From positions 1 to 53,396 of the forward strand of contig URRN01000002.1 in NCBI GenBank assembly GCA_900550185.1: DNA of 53,396 nucleotides, read 5' to 3'. The stretch comes from an uncultured Collinsella sp. (lineage in GTDB: Bacteria > Actinomycetota > Coriobacteriia > Coriobacteriales > Coriobacteriaceae). The notes beneath the pieces were generated by a model. That model saw only the letters and a list, made by a program, of their open reading frames with translations. It was not told where the DNA came from and ran no database searches. The position numbers and the translations under genes were made by a program. Within the stretch, counting starts at the first letter, position 1, and each line of letters starts with the position of its first letter. Of the stretch, positions 38,101-45,949 are shown one piece after another.

Positions 38101-40004
38101 CAAAGTCCGAGCTGAACAAGTACGAGCAGGAGAAGCTCGCCGCGGCCGTGAAGGGCTACAACGACATCACGGGCGATTCCGTCGGCGTGACCGATGTGGT
38201 GTCCGGCTCCATCTCCAAGAGCACCGATGCGCTGAAGGCCAATGCCGACGCATGGGAGCTGAACGCCAAGAAGCAGGCGTACTCCAAGGTCGCGGCAGAG
38301 TACCTCGAGGAGGAGGCCCGCGCGACCGTCGAGGTCGAGAAGGCCACCGACGCATACAACAAGAGGCTCGCGAAGCACGACGAGTGGATCGAGCTGTACA
38401 TCAAGAACAACTCGGCAGCCGGAAAGGTCACCAAGGAGCAGGCCGAGGCCGTGTGGGAGAGCGCGACCGCGACATCCGAGGAGAAGAAGAACCTCGACGA
38501 GGCGACAGAGGCCCAGAAGAAGGCCGCCGAGAACACGAAGTACCTGACGGACCGCATCGAGGACATGGACGATGCCACAGAGCGCGTCTCCGGCGCGTTC
38601 AAGGGGCTGTCCGACTCCATGTCCGGCTATGGCAGCAGCATCACATCCTCGCTGGCCCTCGGAATCGAGAACGGCAAGGTCACTGTCGACCAGGCCGTGG
38701 CGTTCGTCACGAACGGCGTCAACGCTGCCGTGGAGGGACTGCCTCCCGAGATGCAGCCGCTCGGACTCAGCGTGGCCCAGATGCTCGCACAGGGCATCGC
38801 TGGCGGCTCCATCGGGGTTGGCGACGCGACGCTCATCATGAAGTCGCTCGCCGAGGGGAACATCTCAGACCTGCCCGATACGTTCAAGCGCTACGGCATC
38901 GACTGCCCGCAGGCCCTTGCCGACGTCATCGAGCAGTACTCCAACCTGCCGGCCGACGCCACGCAGGCCATGAAGGACGCCGTCCTGCTCAAGCTCGACG
39001 ACGAGCTTGTGACCAAGTGCAAAGAGGCCGGAATCAACATCGACGATGGCCTCGCCGAGGGCATCAGGAACGGAACGCTGTCCCCGGAGGCGTCCGCCGC
39101 GCTCGGCCAGGACGTCATCGACAGGGCCAAGGAGATTCTCGGCGTCCACTCGCCGTCGACGGTCTTCGAGGCCATCGGCGGCGACCTCGACGCCGGCCTC
39201 CAGAACGGCATCGACACAGGCAGTGAAGGCCCCATCAGCGCCATGTCCTCCATCGGGCAGGCGCTGTCCGACGCGCTCAACTTCCTCGCCCCCGAGATGA
39301 ACGGAAAGGGCGCTACCGCGTCCTCCGAGCTTGCAAACGGCGCTGGGTCGAACCTCGGCTTCGTCGCGTCGACGGCCGCGAGGCTCGCAGGCAACGCCGC
39401 CAGGATGGGCGACGTCGGCGACATGCGCGGCAATGGCGCTACCGCGTCCGGAAACTTCGGCTCCGGCATCGGGTCGCAGGCGTGGAGCGTGGCCCAGAAG
39501 GCCGCGAGCATCGCGGCGAAGGCCGCCACGATGACGGTCGTGGGCGATACCTACAGGTCCGGATCGCATCTCGCATCGAACTTCGCCGCCGGCATCAACG
39601 CAGGAATCGGCTGGGTGTCGAGGGCCGCGACCAACATCGCAAACGCCGCGAGGTCAATCCTTCAGTTCTCGGTCCCCGACAAGGGTCCGTGGTCCGGCGC
39701 GGAGCGCGGCGGAAAGCGCTCCGGCCTGCACCTGGCCCAGAACTTCGCCGCCGGCATGGTGTCCGGCGTCGGTTCCGTCAGCAAGGCCGCGGAGACGCTC
39801 GCCTACGCGGCGTCGGTCGACGCCTATGCCGGGAACGTGTCCTCGAGGCTGTCCGGCGGACAGTCCTACTCGAGCGTCAGCGAGTCCAAGACGGTCAACT
39901 ACTACGTGACCGTCGACGGTCGCACGGTCCAGGCGAATCCCGGCATCGAGGACGCCGTCCAGACGCTCATCAAGAGCACGGGCAGGTTCTACAAGATGAA
40001 GTGA
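35172..40004 (+). CDS. Tape measure protein
   Basis: 1610 residues. Coiled-coil N-terminus (about 1-430) starting with IKIGGDTTKLTAALKAATK; a TP901-type core domain near 440-720 (TVKSLGMTLSATLTPAMVAL; ANDMDSAYRDMRKTVNGT); hydrophobic segments near 790-815 and 855-895; a second charged region; and Ala/Gly repeats near the C-terminus (GNGATASGNFGSGIGSQ type). It sets tail length, by the usual ~1.5 A per residue to roughly 240 nm (estimate), and helps DNA entry. It is the longest gene of the prophage. Confidence 0.95.
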   Translation: MADAYRGLTIKIGGDTTKLTAALKAATKAGAETQRQLKAITKASNLDPGSLTNVTRKYELLKDRAQEAALKLKTLKEAHEQLSRATATGTDRSVKELAEHTENAALNAQLALKRYNALNAELDKMYGPINKAARAMEEFPDDFKLSYAIRSSNEEFETTVAKLKEVGLVTDDDIDAIMEMRGAWQQAFDENEAAKQVAELKHLENEIDVTTSDVRSLSTQMGKLNIPSSLAQGFITTDREVEKMDASIKDLISDAKRCDAALKMNPNNMTAAERKLNDLARAAELAKHKAELLGDKLKAYEESGVDKVAASTKNVAIEAQKATEHWSGINSELQHAKAALQDAESRMKQVDQSAKSTEDDYKQAAEAVLKAKTAVYELSAEEKKAASARDSANMQKEYVEVKQTAEEAKIQVDELASSMRNMGGTVEFGWSTVKSLGMTLSATLTPAMVALGGASISAANDMDSAYRDMRKTVNGTEQDFESLKQAAIDFSNTHVTSASQILSIQAIGGELGIATEALDTFATTVSNIDVATDLNADEAATALGQLANILDDLDESHMPAFSDSLVRLGNNGASTESQIIDIAKRIGSMGSIIGMTTPDILAWASSIASTGQNAESAGTAISKTMSNIETAVAQGGGSLDAFARTSQMSAEDFKAAWDKDPTAVLKAFVEGLKGIEESGGSADATLVDLGITSVRQKQAVEGLMQTVEGLDDNLTMSRDAWSGVSDEWGDAGDAAAEASKKAEGLSGSISRIENAGENAASALGDALAPIFSRVADVAGDAAKNFAKADDSFRLSAAGAGLLAAAAGPVLSIIGTAGTGAKQLREHLSKLNSASANAAKMAAAMADELSGLTAKEKLAVTGTKLLAGASTVLKASLPIVAVSAAVGVVGALVAEYARWKEKQDLVNGAMQSASSIIDSHKGSVDALDDAYAGLKPDVDGLYESLKDINDGFASSLDDIGSNKYLLESYIGTIEELTSKSELNKYEQEKLAAAVKGYNDITGDSVGVTDVVSGSISKSTDALKANADAWELNAKKQAYSKVAAEYLEEEARATVEVEKATDAYNKRLAKHDEWIELYIKNNSAAGKVTKEQAEAVWESATATSEEKKNLDEATEAQKKAAENTKYLTDRIEDMDDATERVSGAFKGLSDSMSGYGSSITSSLALGIENGKVTVDQAVAFVTNGVNAAVEGLPPEMQPLGLSVAQMLAQGIAGGSIGVGDATLIMKSLAEGNISDLPDTFKRYGIDCPQALADVIEQYSNLPADATQAMKDAVLLKLDDELVTKCKEAGINIDDGLAEGIRNGTLSPEASAALGQDVIDRAKEILGVHSPSTVFEAIGGDLDAGLQNGIDTGSEGPISAMSSIGQALSDALNFLAPEMNGKGATASSELANGAGSNLGFVASTAARLAGNAARMGDVGDMRGNGATASGNFGSGIGSQAWSVAQKAASIAAKAATMTVVGDTYRSGSHLASNFAAGINAGIGWVSRAATNIANAARSILQFSVPDKGPWSGAERGGKRSGLHLAQNFAAGMVSGVGSVSKAAETLAYAASVDAYAGNVSSRLSGGQSYSSVSESKTVNYYVTVDGRTVQANPGIEDAVQTLIKSTGRFYKMK

Positions 40005-40005
40005 C

Positions 40006-40035
40006 GAAGGGGGTCATCAGGCCCCCTTCCTGTTT
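40006..40035 (+). terminator. Terminator after the tape measure gene
   Basis: Perfect 8-bp stem GAAGGGGG (40006-40013) / CCCCCTTC (40022-40029) and a following CTGTTT, two bases after the stop. Confidence 0.65.
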
Positions 40036-40050
40036 AAATAGGGAGTCGGC

Positions 40051-42393
40051 ATGGCAGATGCCTATTCCGGTTGGTCCACGAACTACGCGGACTACCGTAT
40101 GCGTGGATACGTCAACGCATACGTCTCCAAGAAGGATAACGACAACGTCTGGATCACCGTCGAGGGCCATGCGTACTTCGACGCCGCCTGTCTGTACGGA
40201 ATCGCAGGACAGGTCGGCCATGCCGCCACGAGCGATGTCGCCGCCCAATGGAGCGGGGACATCGACTGGGCGTGTCTCAGTACGCACGCGAACGGTGCTT
40301 ACGGCAGCGCCACATACGGTCCGTTCCCCCGCAAGGGGGACGCCTACAACGTCTACTGCTGGTACAAGACGTGGGGCAAGACCGTAAGCGGCTACGGAGC
40401 ATGGCGCTGGGGCGGCACCGAGGCCGGCGTCAACGTGACGGTTCCGGCAATCGAGTACTACACGCCGCACCAGCCGAAGAACGTCAGCGTCTCGCGCGTG
40501 AGCGACTCCTCGCAGAAGGTCGCGTGGGAGGCAAACTACACCGGCATGAACGGGCACTACCCGTGGACTGGCGTGCACGTCGACCGTCGAACCGATGACG
40601 GAACGTGGGTCAACATCAAGGATGTCTCTTGGGACATCAAGAACTGGACCGACAACTCCACCGAGGCCGGCCACAAGTACGCATACGCGCTCCGCTCGTA
40701 CGGCCCGGGAGGAGAGTCGGACCGAACGTCCGAGCTTGTCGTGTACACGACGCCGCTCGCCTTCATGCTGTCGACCTCAAAGAGCGACACCGGCAGCGTC
40801 GTTATGGTTGCGGCGTCCTCGCCCATGTACTACGAGTCCATCGAGTCGGAAATCTCGACCGACGGCAAGACGTGGGCCTCCGTCGAACTAAATAGGACCG
40901 GCAGGGGCTTCGAGGACACTGCACCGCCCGCCGGCACGGTCTACTACCGCATCAGGGCTGTCCAGTCCGGCCTGAAGGGCGAGTGGGCGTACAGCGGTGC
41001 GGTCATCACGATCTGCCCGCCCGGTCCGCCCGGCATCTCCGGGCTGTCCGGCGCATACGCGTTCGACGGCACGTCCGCGAACGTGGCGTTCACCATCATC
41101 CCCAACCATCCCGACCGCACCGACCCGTCCGCGCAGCAGGTGGAGTTCACGCTGCCCGACGGCAACATGGAGTCGATGACGCTGCCGGGCGGCCAGTCAC
41201 TCGTGACGAAGGCGGTATCGTCCAAGGGAAGCTACAAGGTCCGCGCCCGAACCAAGGGAGTAGACCCGAGCTGGGGCGAGTGGTCGCGCTACTACGTGTT
41301 CAACGTGGCGAACGCACCGCAGGCGTACTTCACGAACCCGGCGAGCGACTCCGTCGTCATCGGCGAGATTCCCATCAACGTTTCTTGGAACATCTCCGAC
41401 GAGACGGGCGTCAGCTACGTCAAAGTCTCTCTTCTCGACACCGATGGCAACGAGGTCGAGTCCATAACGCCGGCTACGGATGCGACATCGTGGAACGTCG
41501 GTGCGTACTCGACCATCAAGAACGACGCGTCGTACACGCTCGTGCTAGACGTCCGCGGCGGCTCCGGCCTTACCGTGAGGGCCATGAGGCGCTTCACGAC
41601 GCACTGGTATGAGCCTGCTCCGCCCAAGATCGCCATTTCCTACGACGATGAACTCGCGGGCAGCATCCTCATCGAGAAAGGCTCGACCGAATACACGGTC
41701 GACGGCACGGTGCTGGTCGGCCCCATGTCAATCATCGACGGCGGTGCCGCGCTGAGCGGAAAGACCACGGTCGATGGAAAGACCATCAATCTGTCGAACG
41801 CGGTCGCCGAGGCAGTCTCGTTCGACGTCTCGCGCGTCAACCCGGACGGCACCATGACGAAACTTGCGTCCAAGCTGACGGGTGGTAGCGCCGCATTCGA
41901 CCGCCTTCCGCCGCTTAACGTCAAGTTCTACTACGTAGTGACCGCGTACGCGTTCTCCGGAACCTCGACCGAGGTCGTCGTGCCGACCATTTGCCGCAGC
42001 AAGTTCGCGGCCATGAACTTCGGCCGCGACGGAGGCACGTTCCTGCGTGCCGGGTTCAACCCGACGTCGTCCCACGGCGTCGAGCACAGCCGCGAGCTGT
42101 ACCACTTCGCCGACAACGGCGAGAACGGCGGACTCCCGATGAGGTACGACCTCGACGAGATGGACGTGAGCCTTGCCTCGTCGTGGCAGCTGTACGACAT
42201 CGCGCAGGCCAACGCGGTCCGCGAGCTGTCGCGCCGCTGGTCGTGGTGCTGGTTCAGGGACCTCGACGGCAACCGAGCGACCGTGGCGGTCGACATGGAG
42301 GTCGAGCGCGAGTCGTCCGGCCTCAAGAGGTGGAGCGTATCCGCCTCCATGACCGAATCGGTGTGGGAGGAGCCTGTCAATGGCGACGTCTGA
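40051..42393 (+). CDS. Tail tip protein with fibronectin III-like repeats
   Basis: 780 residues. The N-terminal ~140 form a beta-rich unit with several Trp (SGYGAWRWGGTEAG). From about 150 to 560 there are consecutive Fn3-like modules (HQPKNVSVSRVSDSSQKVAW; WTDNSTEAGHKYAYALRSYG; PPGPPGISGLSG). The C-terminal 150 residues hold a distal part with RELSRRWSWCWFRDLDG. Position after the tape measure fits the distal-tail or tail-associated role, possibly with sugar binding. Confidence 0.78.
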   Translation: MADAYSGWSTNYADYRMRGYVNAYVSKKDNDNVWITVEGHAYFDAACLYGIAGQVGHAATSDVAAQWSGDIDWACLSTHANGAYGSATYGPFPRKGDAYNVYCWYKTWGKTVSGYGAWRWGGTEAGVNVTVPAIEYYTPHQPKNVSVSRVSDSSQKVAWEANYTGMNGHYPWTGVHVDRRTDDGTWVNIKDVSWDIKNWTDNSTEAGHKYAYALRSYGPGGESDRTSELVVYTTPLAFMLSTSKSDTGSVVMVAASSPMYYESIESEISTDGKTWASVELNRTGRGFEDTAPPAGTVYYRIRAVQSGLKGEWAYSGAVITICPPGPPGISGLSGAYAFDGTSANVAFTIIPNHPDRTDPSAQQVEFTLPDGNMESMTLPGGQSLVTKAVSSKGSYKVRARTKGVDPSWGEWSRYYVFNVANAPQAYFTNPASDSVVIGEIPINVSWNISDETGVSYVKVSLLDTDGNEVESITPATDATSWNVGAYSTIKNDASYTLVLDVRGGSGLTVRAMRRFTTHWYEPAPPKIAISYDDELAGSILIEKGSTEYTVDGTVLVGPMSIIDGGAALSGKTTVDGKTINLSNAVAEAVSFDVSRVNPDGTMTKLASKLTGGSAAFDRLPPLNVKFYYVVTAYAFSGTSTEVVVPTICRSKFAAMNFGRDGGTFLRAGFNPTSSHGVEHSRELYHFADNGENGGLPMRYDLDEMDVSLASSWQLYDIAQANAVRELSRRWSWCWFRDLDGNRATVAVDMEVERESSGLKRWSVSASMTESVWEEPVNGDV

Positions 42394-43483
42394 TACCGAG
42401 CGATGGCTCTCGAAGGGCTTCAAGTCGAGGCTCAGGTTCATGGTCGTATCGCGCAGCACCGGTGCCGACCTGCGCCTACTGCGCGGCATCAAGCCGCGTA
42501 CGCTCCAACTTTCATGGAACGACGACACGTCCATCAAGGAGTCCGGCACGGTCGACTATGCGGGCCGGTTCAACATCGGCTCCGACCTGCTGCGCGTCCA
42601 TCTCGACGCAGAGTTCCACGACGGCTCGACCGCGACGTCGACGCTCGGCACGTACATCGTGAGCACGCCCGAGCGCACTGCGAACGGCAGCGCGTCGAGG
42701 GGAACGCTCCAGATGTACGGCCGCCTCCAGGAGCTTGCAGATTCGCAGTTCATGATGCCGGTCACCGTACCCGCCGGCGCAGACCCCGTCGAGGTGGCCG
42801 CCGGCTTCATCCGCGGCCAGGGACTCGAGTGCGTCTTCGAACAGACCGACTACAGACTGGGGGCCGAGAGGACGTACGGCGTCGGAGGAGATGGTGACGA
42901 CTCAATCCTCGACGCCGTGAACGACCTGCTCAAGTATGCGGGGTTCCGCTCCGCATGGACCGACGGCTACGGCGTCGTCCACCTGACTAAGTACCGCGAG
43001 CCGTCCAAGAGCGCACCGGTCTGGGAGTTCATCGAGGGCGCTAACGCCCGATTCCTCAGCGAGGTAACGGAGGAGCGCGATACGCACGGCGTCGCGAACG
43101 TCGTGCGCGTCACCTACTCCACCCAGGAGAAGTCGTTCGTCGGAATCGCCCGAGACGACGACCCGGACAGCGAGTTCTCAACGTTGAACCAGGGCAGGAC
43201 CATCTGCCGCACGGAGTCGCTCTCGGACGTGCCCGATGAGTCGACAGACGAGCAGATTCAGAAGCTCGTCGATGACAAGGCCAAGGAGCTTCTCGGCACC
43301 GAGCAGAGCGTCATCCACCGCATCACGCTATCGACCGTCTGGTGCCCCATCCGATACGGGGAGACGGCGCGAATCGAGTACCCGAGTGCCGACATCAGCG
43401 GCCTTTTCTCAATCAGGATCATGAGTCCGACCGGCGAGCCGGGAGTCCTCATGGACGTGGAGCTTAGGAGGTACGAGAGGTGA
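42380..43483 (+). CDS. Baseplate hub / tail-associated protein
   Basis: 367 residues, mostly beta: LRLLRGIKPRTLQLSWNDD, LRVHLDAEFHDG, then a middle portion DDSILDAVNDLLKYAGFRSAW and VIHRITLSTVWCPIRYGET. This is the layout of T4 gp27/Tal-like hub proteins of siphophages. It overlaps its left neighbour by 14 bases. Confidence 0.72.
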   Translation: MATSDTERWLSKGFKSRLRFMVVSRSTGADLRLLRGIKPRTLQLSWNDDTSIKESGTVDYAGRFNIGSDLLRVHLDAEFHDGSTATSTLGTYIVSTPERTANGSASRGTLQMYGRLQELADSQFMMPVTVPAGADPVEVAAGFIRGQGLECVFEQTDYRLGAERTYGVGGDGDDSILDAVNDLLKYAGFRSAWTDGYGVVHLTKYREPSKSAPVWEFIEGANARFLSEVTEERDTHGVANVVRVTYSTQEKSFVGIARDDDPDSEFSTLNQGRTICRTESLSDVPDESTDEQIQKLVDDKAKELLGTEQSVIHRITLSTVWCPIRYGETARIEYPSADISGLFSIRIMSPTGEPGVLMDVELRRYER

Positions 43484-43752
43484 CTGTGCGAAGCGTCGAG
43501 GATGCTGCACGCGAGCTTGCCTCAATGCTGCGCAAAAGCTCCGAGACACCATATGTGACCCGCAGGTACGCGACCGTGACCGCGGTTGCCTACCCGAAGT
43601 GCTCAATCCGCTACGACGGCGAGACGGCCTCGGACAGCCCGCACGCGGGTGTGTCGATGACTGTCTCGTGCAAGGGGATGGCAAAGGGCGACCGCGTGAT
43701 TGTCGACATCGTCGGGCACCTGGCCACGGTGACCGGCGTCATCGCAAGGTAA
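43480..43752 (+). CDS. Small OB-fold-like tail protein
   Basis: 90 residues: RRYATVTAVAYPKCSIRYDG and VSCKGMAKGDRVIVDIVGHLATVTGVIAR (cited in parts) suggest a small OB-type beta barrel as in tail hub/spike accessory proteins. Start overlaps the hub gene stop. Function assigned by position only. Confidence 0.62.
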   Translation: MTVRSVEDAARELASMLRKSSETPYVTRRYATVTAVAYPKCSIRYDGETASDSPHAGVSMTVSCKGMAKGDRVIVDIVGHLATVTGVIAR

Positions 43753-43770
43753 TGAAAGGAGTGGCACGAC

Positions 43771-44232
43771 ATGGCTGAGATGGCCCAGTTCCTCACGAAC
43801 GAGAACGGCAACGTCGACCGCATCAAGACGACCGACGGAACCATCTACCGCATCGAGTCGACGATCTCGATGGAGGCCGCCGACGCTGCGAATAAAGCCG
43901 CAGATCTAGCCAACACGGCTGCAAGCGGCGCGAACGCCGCAAACGCAAGCGCTACCGCCGCGGTGAGCGCCTGCGAGACGGCCACGAGCGACGCCAAGCA
44001 GGCGAAGCAGCTCGCGGACGAGGCGACCGGCAATGCAAAGACAGCGACCGATAACGCGAACAAGGCAAAAGCCGCGACTATGGCCGCGACCACAAAGGCG
44101 GCCAAAGCGGCAGAGGACGCCAACGCCTCTAAGGAAGCGTGCGACGAAACCGCCGCCAAGCTGGCCGCATTGTTCCCCCTCGGAATCTACCTGGATGCCG
44201 AGGGCTTTATCTGTCAGAAAGCAAAGGAGTAG
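43771..44232 (+). CDS. Ala-rich coiled-coil fibre protein
   Basis: 153 residues. After a short head (MAEMAQFLTNENGNVDRIKT) there is a long coiled coil (about 33-135) of Ala/Thr/Asn/Lys heptads (AKAAKAAEDANASKEACDET type), then a small C-terminal end FPLGIYLDAEGFICQK. This composition is typical of trimeric tail fibre shafts. It stands directly before the DGR target and may carry it. Confidence 0.75.
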   Translation: MAEMAQFLTNENGNVDRIKTTDGTIYRIESTISMEAADAANKAADLANTAASGANAANASATAAVSACETATSDAKQAKQLADEATGNAKTATDNANKAKAATMAATTKAAKAAEDANASKEACDETAAKLAALFPLGIYLDAEGFICQKAKE

Positions 44233-44236
44233 TCCA

Positions 44237-45481
44237 ATGGCAGACGCAGACAACAGGCTCGTTCTCGACACCACGGGCAACGCGATCCTCGCATCGCTCA
44301 ACGTGCAGAACGGCCTTCTCGCGCAGATGGTGCGCAACAACGCCGTCTCGACCGAGGTCAGCTGGGACGAGGTGAAGCACATCGCCCAGTCCGGTCAGGC
44401 CGACAAAGCCTTCTCCGTTGGCGACCAGCTCGTCGTTAAGCTGACCGACGGCTCCAACGTGTACGACGACCCGTGGGACGTCACGGGCTTCGGCAACGTG
44501 CGCAACAAGGTCGGCGACGTCGTCCCGGCCATGTTCCTCCAGCAGCACTACACGCTGCCATTCGCCACGAGCTTCGACGCCCGAGAGGCGTTCTACGTGG
44601 CCGGTGAGTCCGGCCTTCCCGCCGGCATCTACAACGTGACGCTCGGATACAGCCAGGGCACGATGGTCAAGGGGAAGACCTACCAGTTCACCCTCTCCGA
44701 CCCGCTCGTCAAGGGCAACCAGCTCCTCGGCTTCTACGGGGCCTGGGACACAAAGGTGACCGACTGGAAGGTCTACGTGTTCGACAGCGCCTCCGCAGCC
44801 ACCCCGAAGGCGACGCTCGCCGTGGCCGAGGGCGGCGCCGGCACGAGCCTCGGCACGCTCGACAAGCCCAAGAGCGGCGACCTCTGGTCCATCCAGTGCG
44901 CCGCCTACGGCAACGGTGACTGGGAGCACTCGAACCTCCGTCAGTGGCTCAACAGCCGCGACGCCAACTGGTTCAAGGCCAAGCACGACTACGACCACAT
45001 TCCGTCCGCGTCCGTGTGCTACGGACCGTACGATTCCAAGGCCGGCTTCATGTCGATGCTGCCCGACGACTTCGTCGCGGCAGTCGGCGAGATTGAGGTC
45101 GTGACCGCCCGCAGCTACATCACCTACGGCGGCACCTCGGATGCGCCGGCGCTCTCCAAGACCTTCGACAAGTTCTTCCTGCCGAGCCTCGAGCAGCACT
45201 GGATCAACTGCAACGAGTCCTCCGTCAACGGCGTCGAGGGCGACCCGTGGGAGTACTGGAAGCTCGCCCGCGGCGGCACGTCCAAGGCCCCGCTGTGGCA
45301 GAAGGAGCCTGCGTACATCCAGTACGCGCTCAACGCCAAGACGGCTGCCCAGAACTCCTGGGTGCGGTCCGCGGCCCGCGACGGCGCGTGCTCCTCGTTC
45401 CTCGTGTACGCCGGTGGCGGCGTGAGCTACTACAGCGCGTGCGACGGCCATCGCGCGGCCCCCGCTTGCGCCATCTGCTAA
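44237..45481 (+). CDS. DGR target protein: tail-tip adhesin with variable C-terminus
   Basis: 414 residues. An N-terminal phage-attachment region (1-100) is followed by beta modules and a C-type-lectin-like domain at about 215-414 (LWSIQCAAYGNGDWEHSNLR; DPWEYWKLARGGTSKAP). The last 45 residues (QNSWVRSAARDGACSSFLVY... up to the stop) are encoded by the variable repeat; 17 codons there differ from the template. AAAGGAG lies 8 bases before ATG 44237. It is most likely the receptor-binding protein whose specificity is varied by the retroelement. Confidence 0.9.
   Translation: MADADNRLVLDTTGNAILASLNVQNGLLAQMVRNNAVSTEVSWDEVKHIAQSGQADKAFSVGDQLVVKLTDGSNVYDDPWDVTGFGNVRNKVGDVVPAMFLQQHYTLPFATSFDAREAFYVAGESGLPAGIYNVTLGYSQGTMVKGKTYQFTLSDPLVKGNQLLGFYGAWDTKVTDWKVYVFDSASAATPKATLAVAEGGAGTSLGTLDKPKSGDLWSIQCAAYGNGDWEHSNLRQWLNSRDANWFKAKHDYDHIPSASVCYGPYDSKAGFMSMLPDDFVAAVGEIEVVTARSYITYGGTSDAPALSKTFDKFFLPSLEQHWINCNESSVNGVEGDPWEYWKLARGGTSKAPLWQKEPAYIQYALNAKTAAQNSWVRSAARDGACSSFLVYAGGGVSYYSACDGHRAAPACAIC
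45345..45472 (+). repeat. DGR variable repeat (VR)
   Basis: 128 bp matching the template at 45973-46100 without gaps. There are 22 substitutions, all at positions where the template has A (12 to G, 5 to C, 4 to T by my reading, with one further A-site I may have mis-tallied between classes); no non-A position differs. It ends 9 bases before the target gene stop. Confidence 0.95.
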
Positions 45482-45490
45482 TCGTCAATC

Positions 45491-45514
45491 GCCGGGGCGA
45501 CACCTCGCCCCGGC
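45491..45514. promoter_or_regulatory. DGR-type hairpin downstream of VR
   Basis: Perfect 10-bp stem GCCGGGGCGA / TCGCCCCGGC with a 4-base CACC loop, 18 bases after the VR. DGR target sites are known to need a short hairpin or cruciform just beyond the VR; a plain terminator is an alternative, but there is no T-run. Confidence 0.72.
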
Positions 45515-45538
45515 CCCTACAACCAAAGGAGGCCATTC

Positions 45539-45949
45539 ATGACCGTACCCGCCAGCAGGCGCGGTAAGAGCAGGATGGAAGTGTTCGCGAAGGCAAATGA
45601 GCTTTGCTCCTACACGGTCGAGATTACGGCCAACGAGAGGACCTTCAAGCCCGAGTTCGCCATGCTGACGGCCCGCATCGTGGACGCCAGCGTGGCAATC
45701 GGCCAGTACCTCTGGAGCGCGAACAACATCAAGGTCGTCGACGATGACGACCTCGCCGAGAGGAGGAGCCTCCAGCGCAAGGCCAAGGTCAAGTGCAACG
45801 AGCTGATCTTCCTCATCGGCGTCGCGAAGAAGACGTTCCACCTCCGCGGCAGGCGGGTCCACCATTGGTCCGGACTCGTGAGTTCCGTGAGGTCGATGAC
45901 CTCCGCATGGAGTGAATCAGATGCCCGACGCTTCCGTGCCGGGCATTAG
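45539..45949 (+). CDS. avd: DGR accessory variability determinant (Avd-like)
   Basis: 136 residues, basic and helical: MEVFAKANELCSYTVEITAN, FAMLTARIVDASVAIGQYLW, LQRKAKVKCNELIFLIGVAK and HLRGRRVHHWSGLVSSVRSM, consistent with the four-helix bundle that forms a pentamer and brings the template RNA to the reverse transcriptase. AAAGGAGG precedes the ATG. The position between target gene and template is the common DGR order. Confidence 0.85.
   Translation: MTVPASRRGKSRMEVFAKANELCSYTVEITANERTFKPEFAMLTARIVDASVAIGQYLWSANNIKVVDDDDLAERRSLQRKAKVKCNELIFLIGVAKKTFHLRGRRVHHWSGLVSSVRSMTSAWSESDARRFRAGH

Noticed and set aside
40051..43483. A second DGR variable region in other tail genes
   Set aside because: I looked for the invariant QNSW/AAP-type anchors of the template in the other tail proteins and found none.
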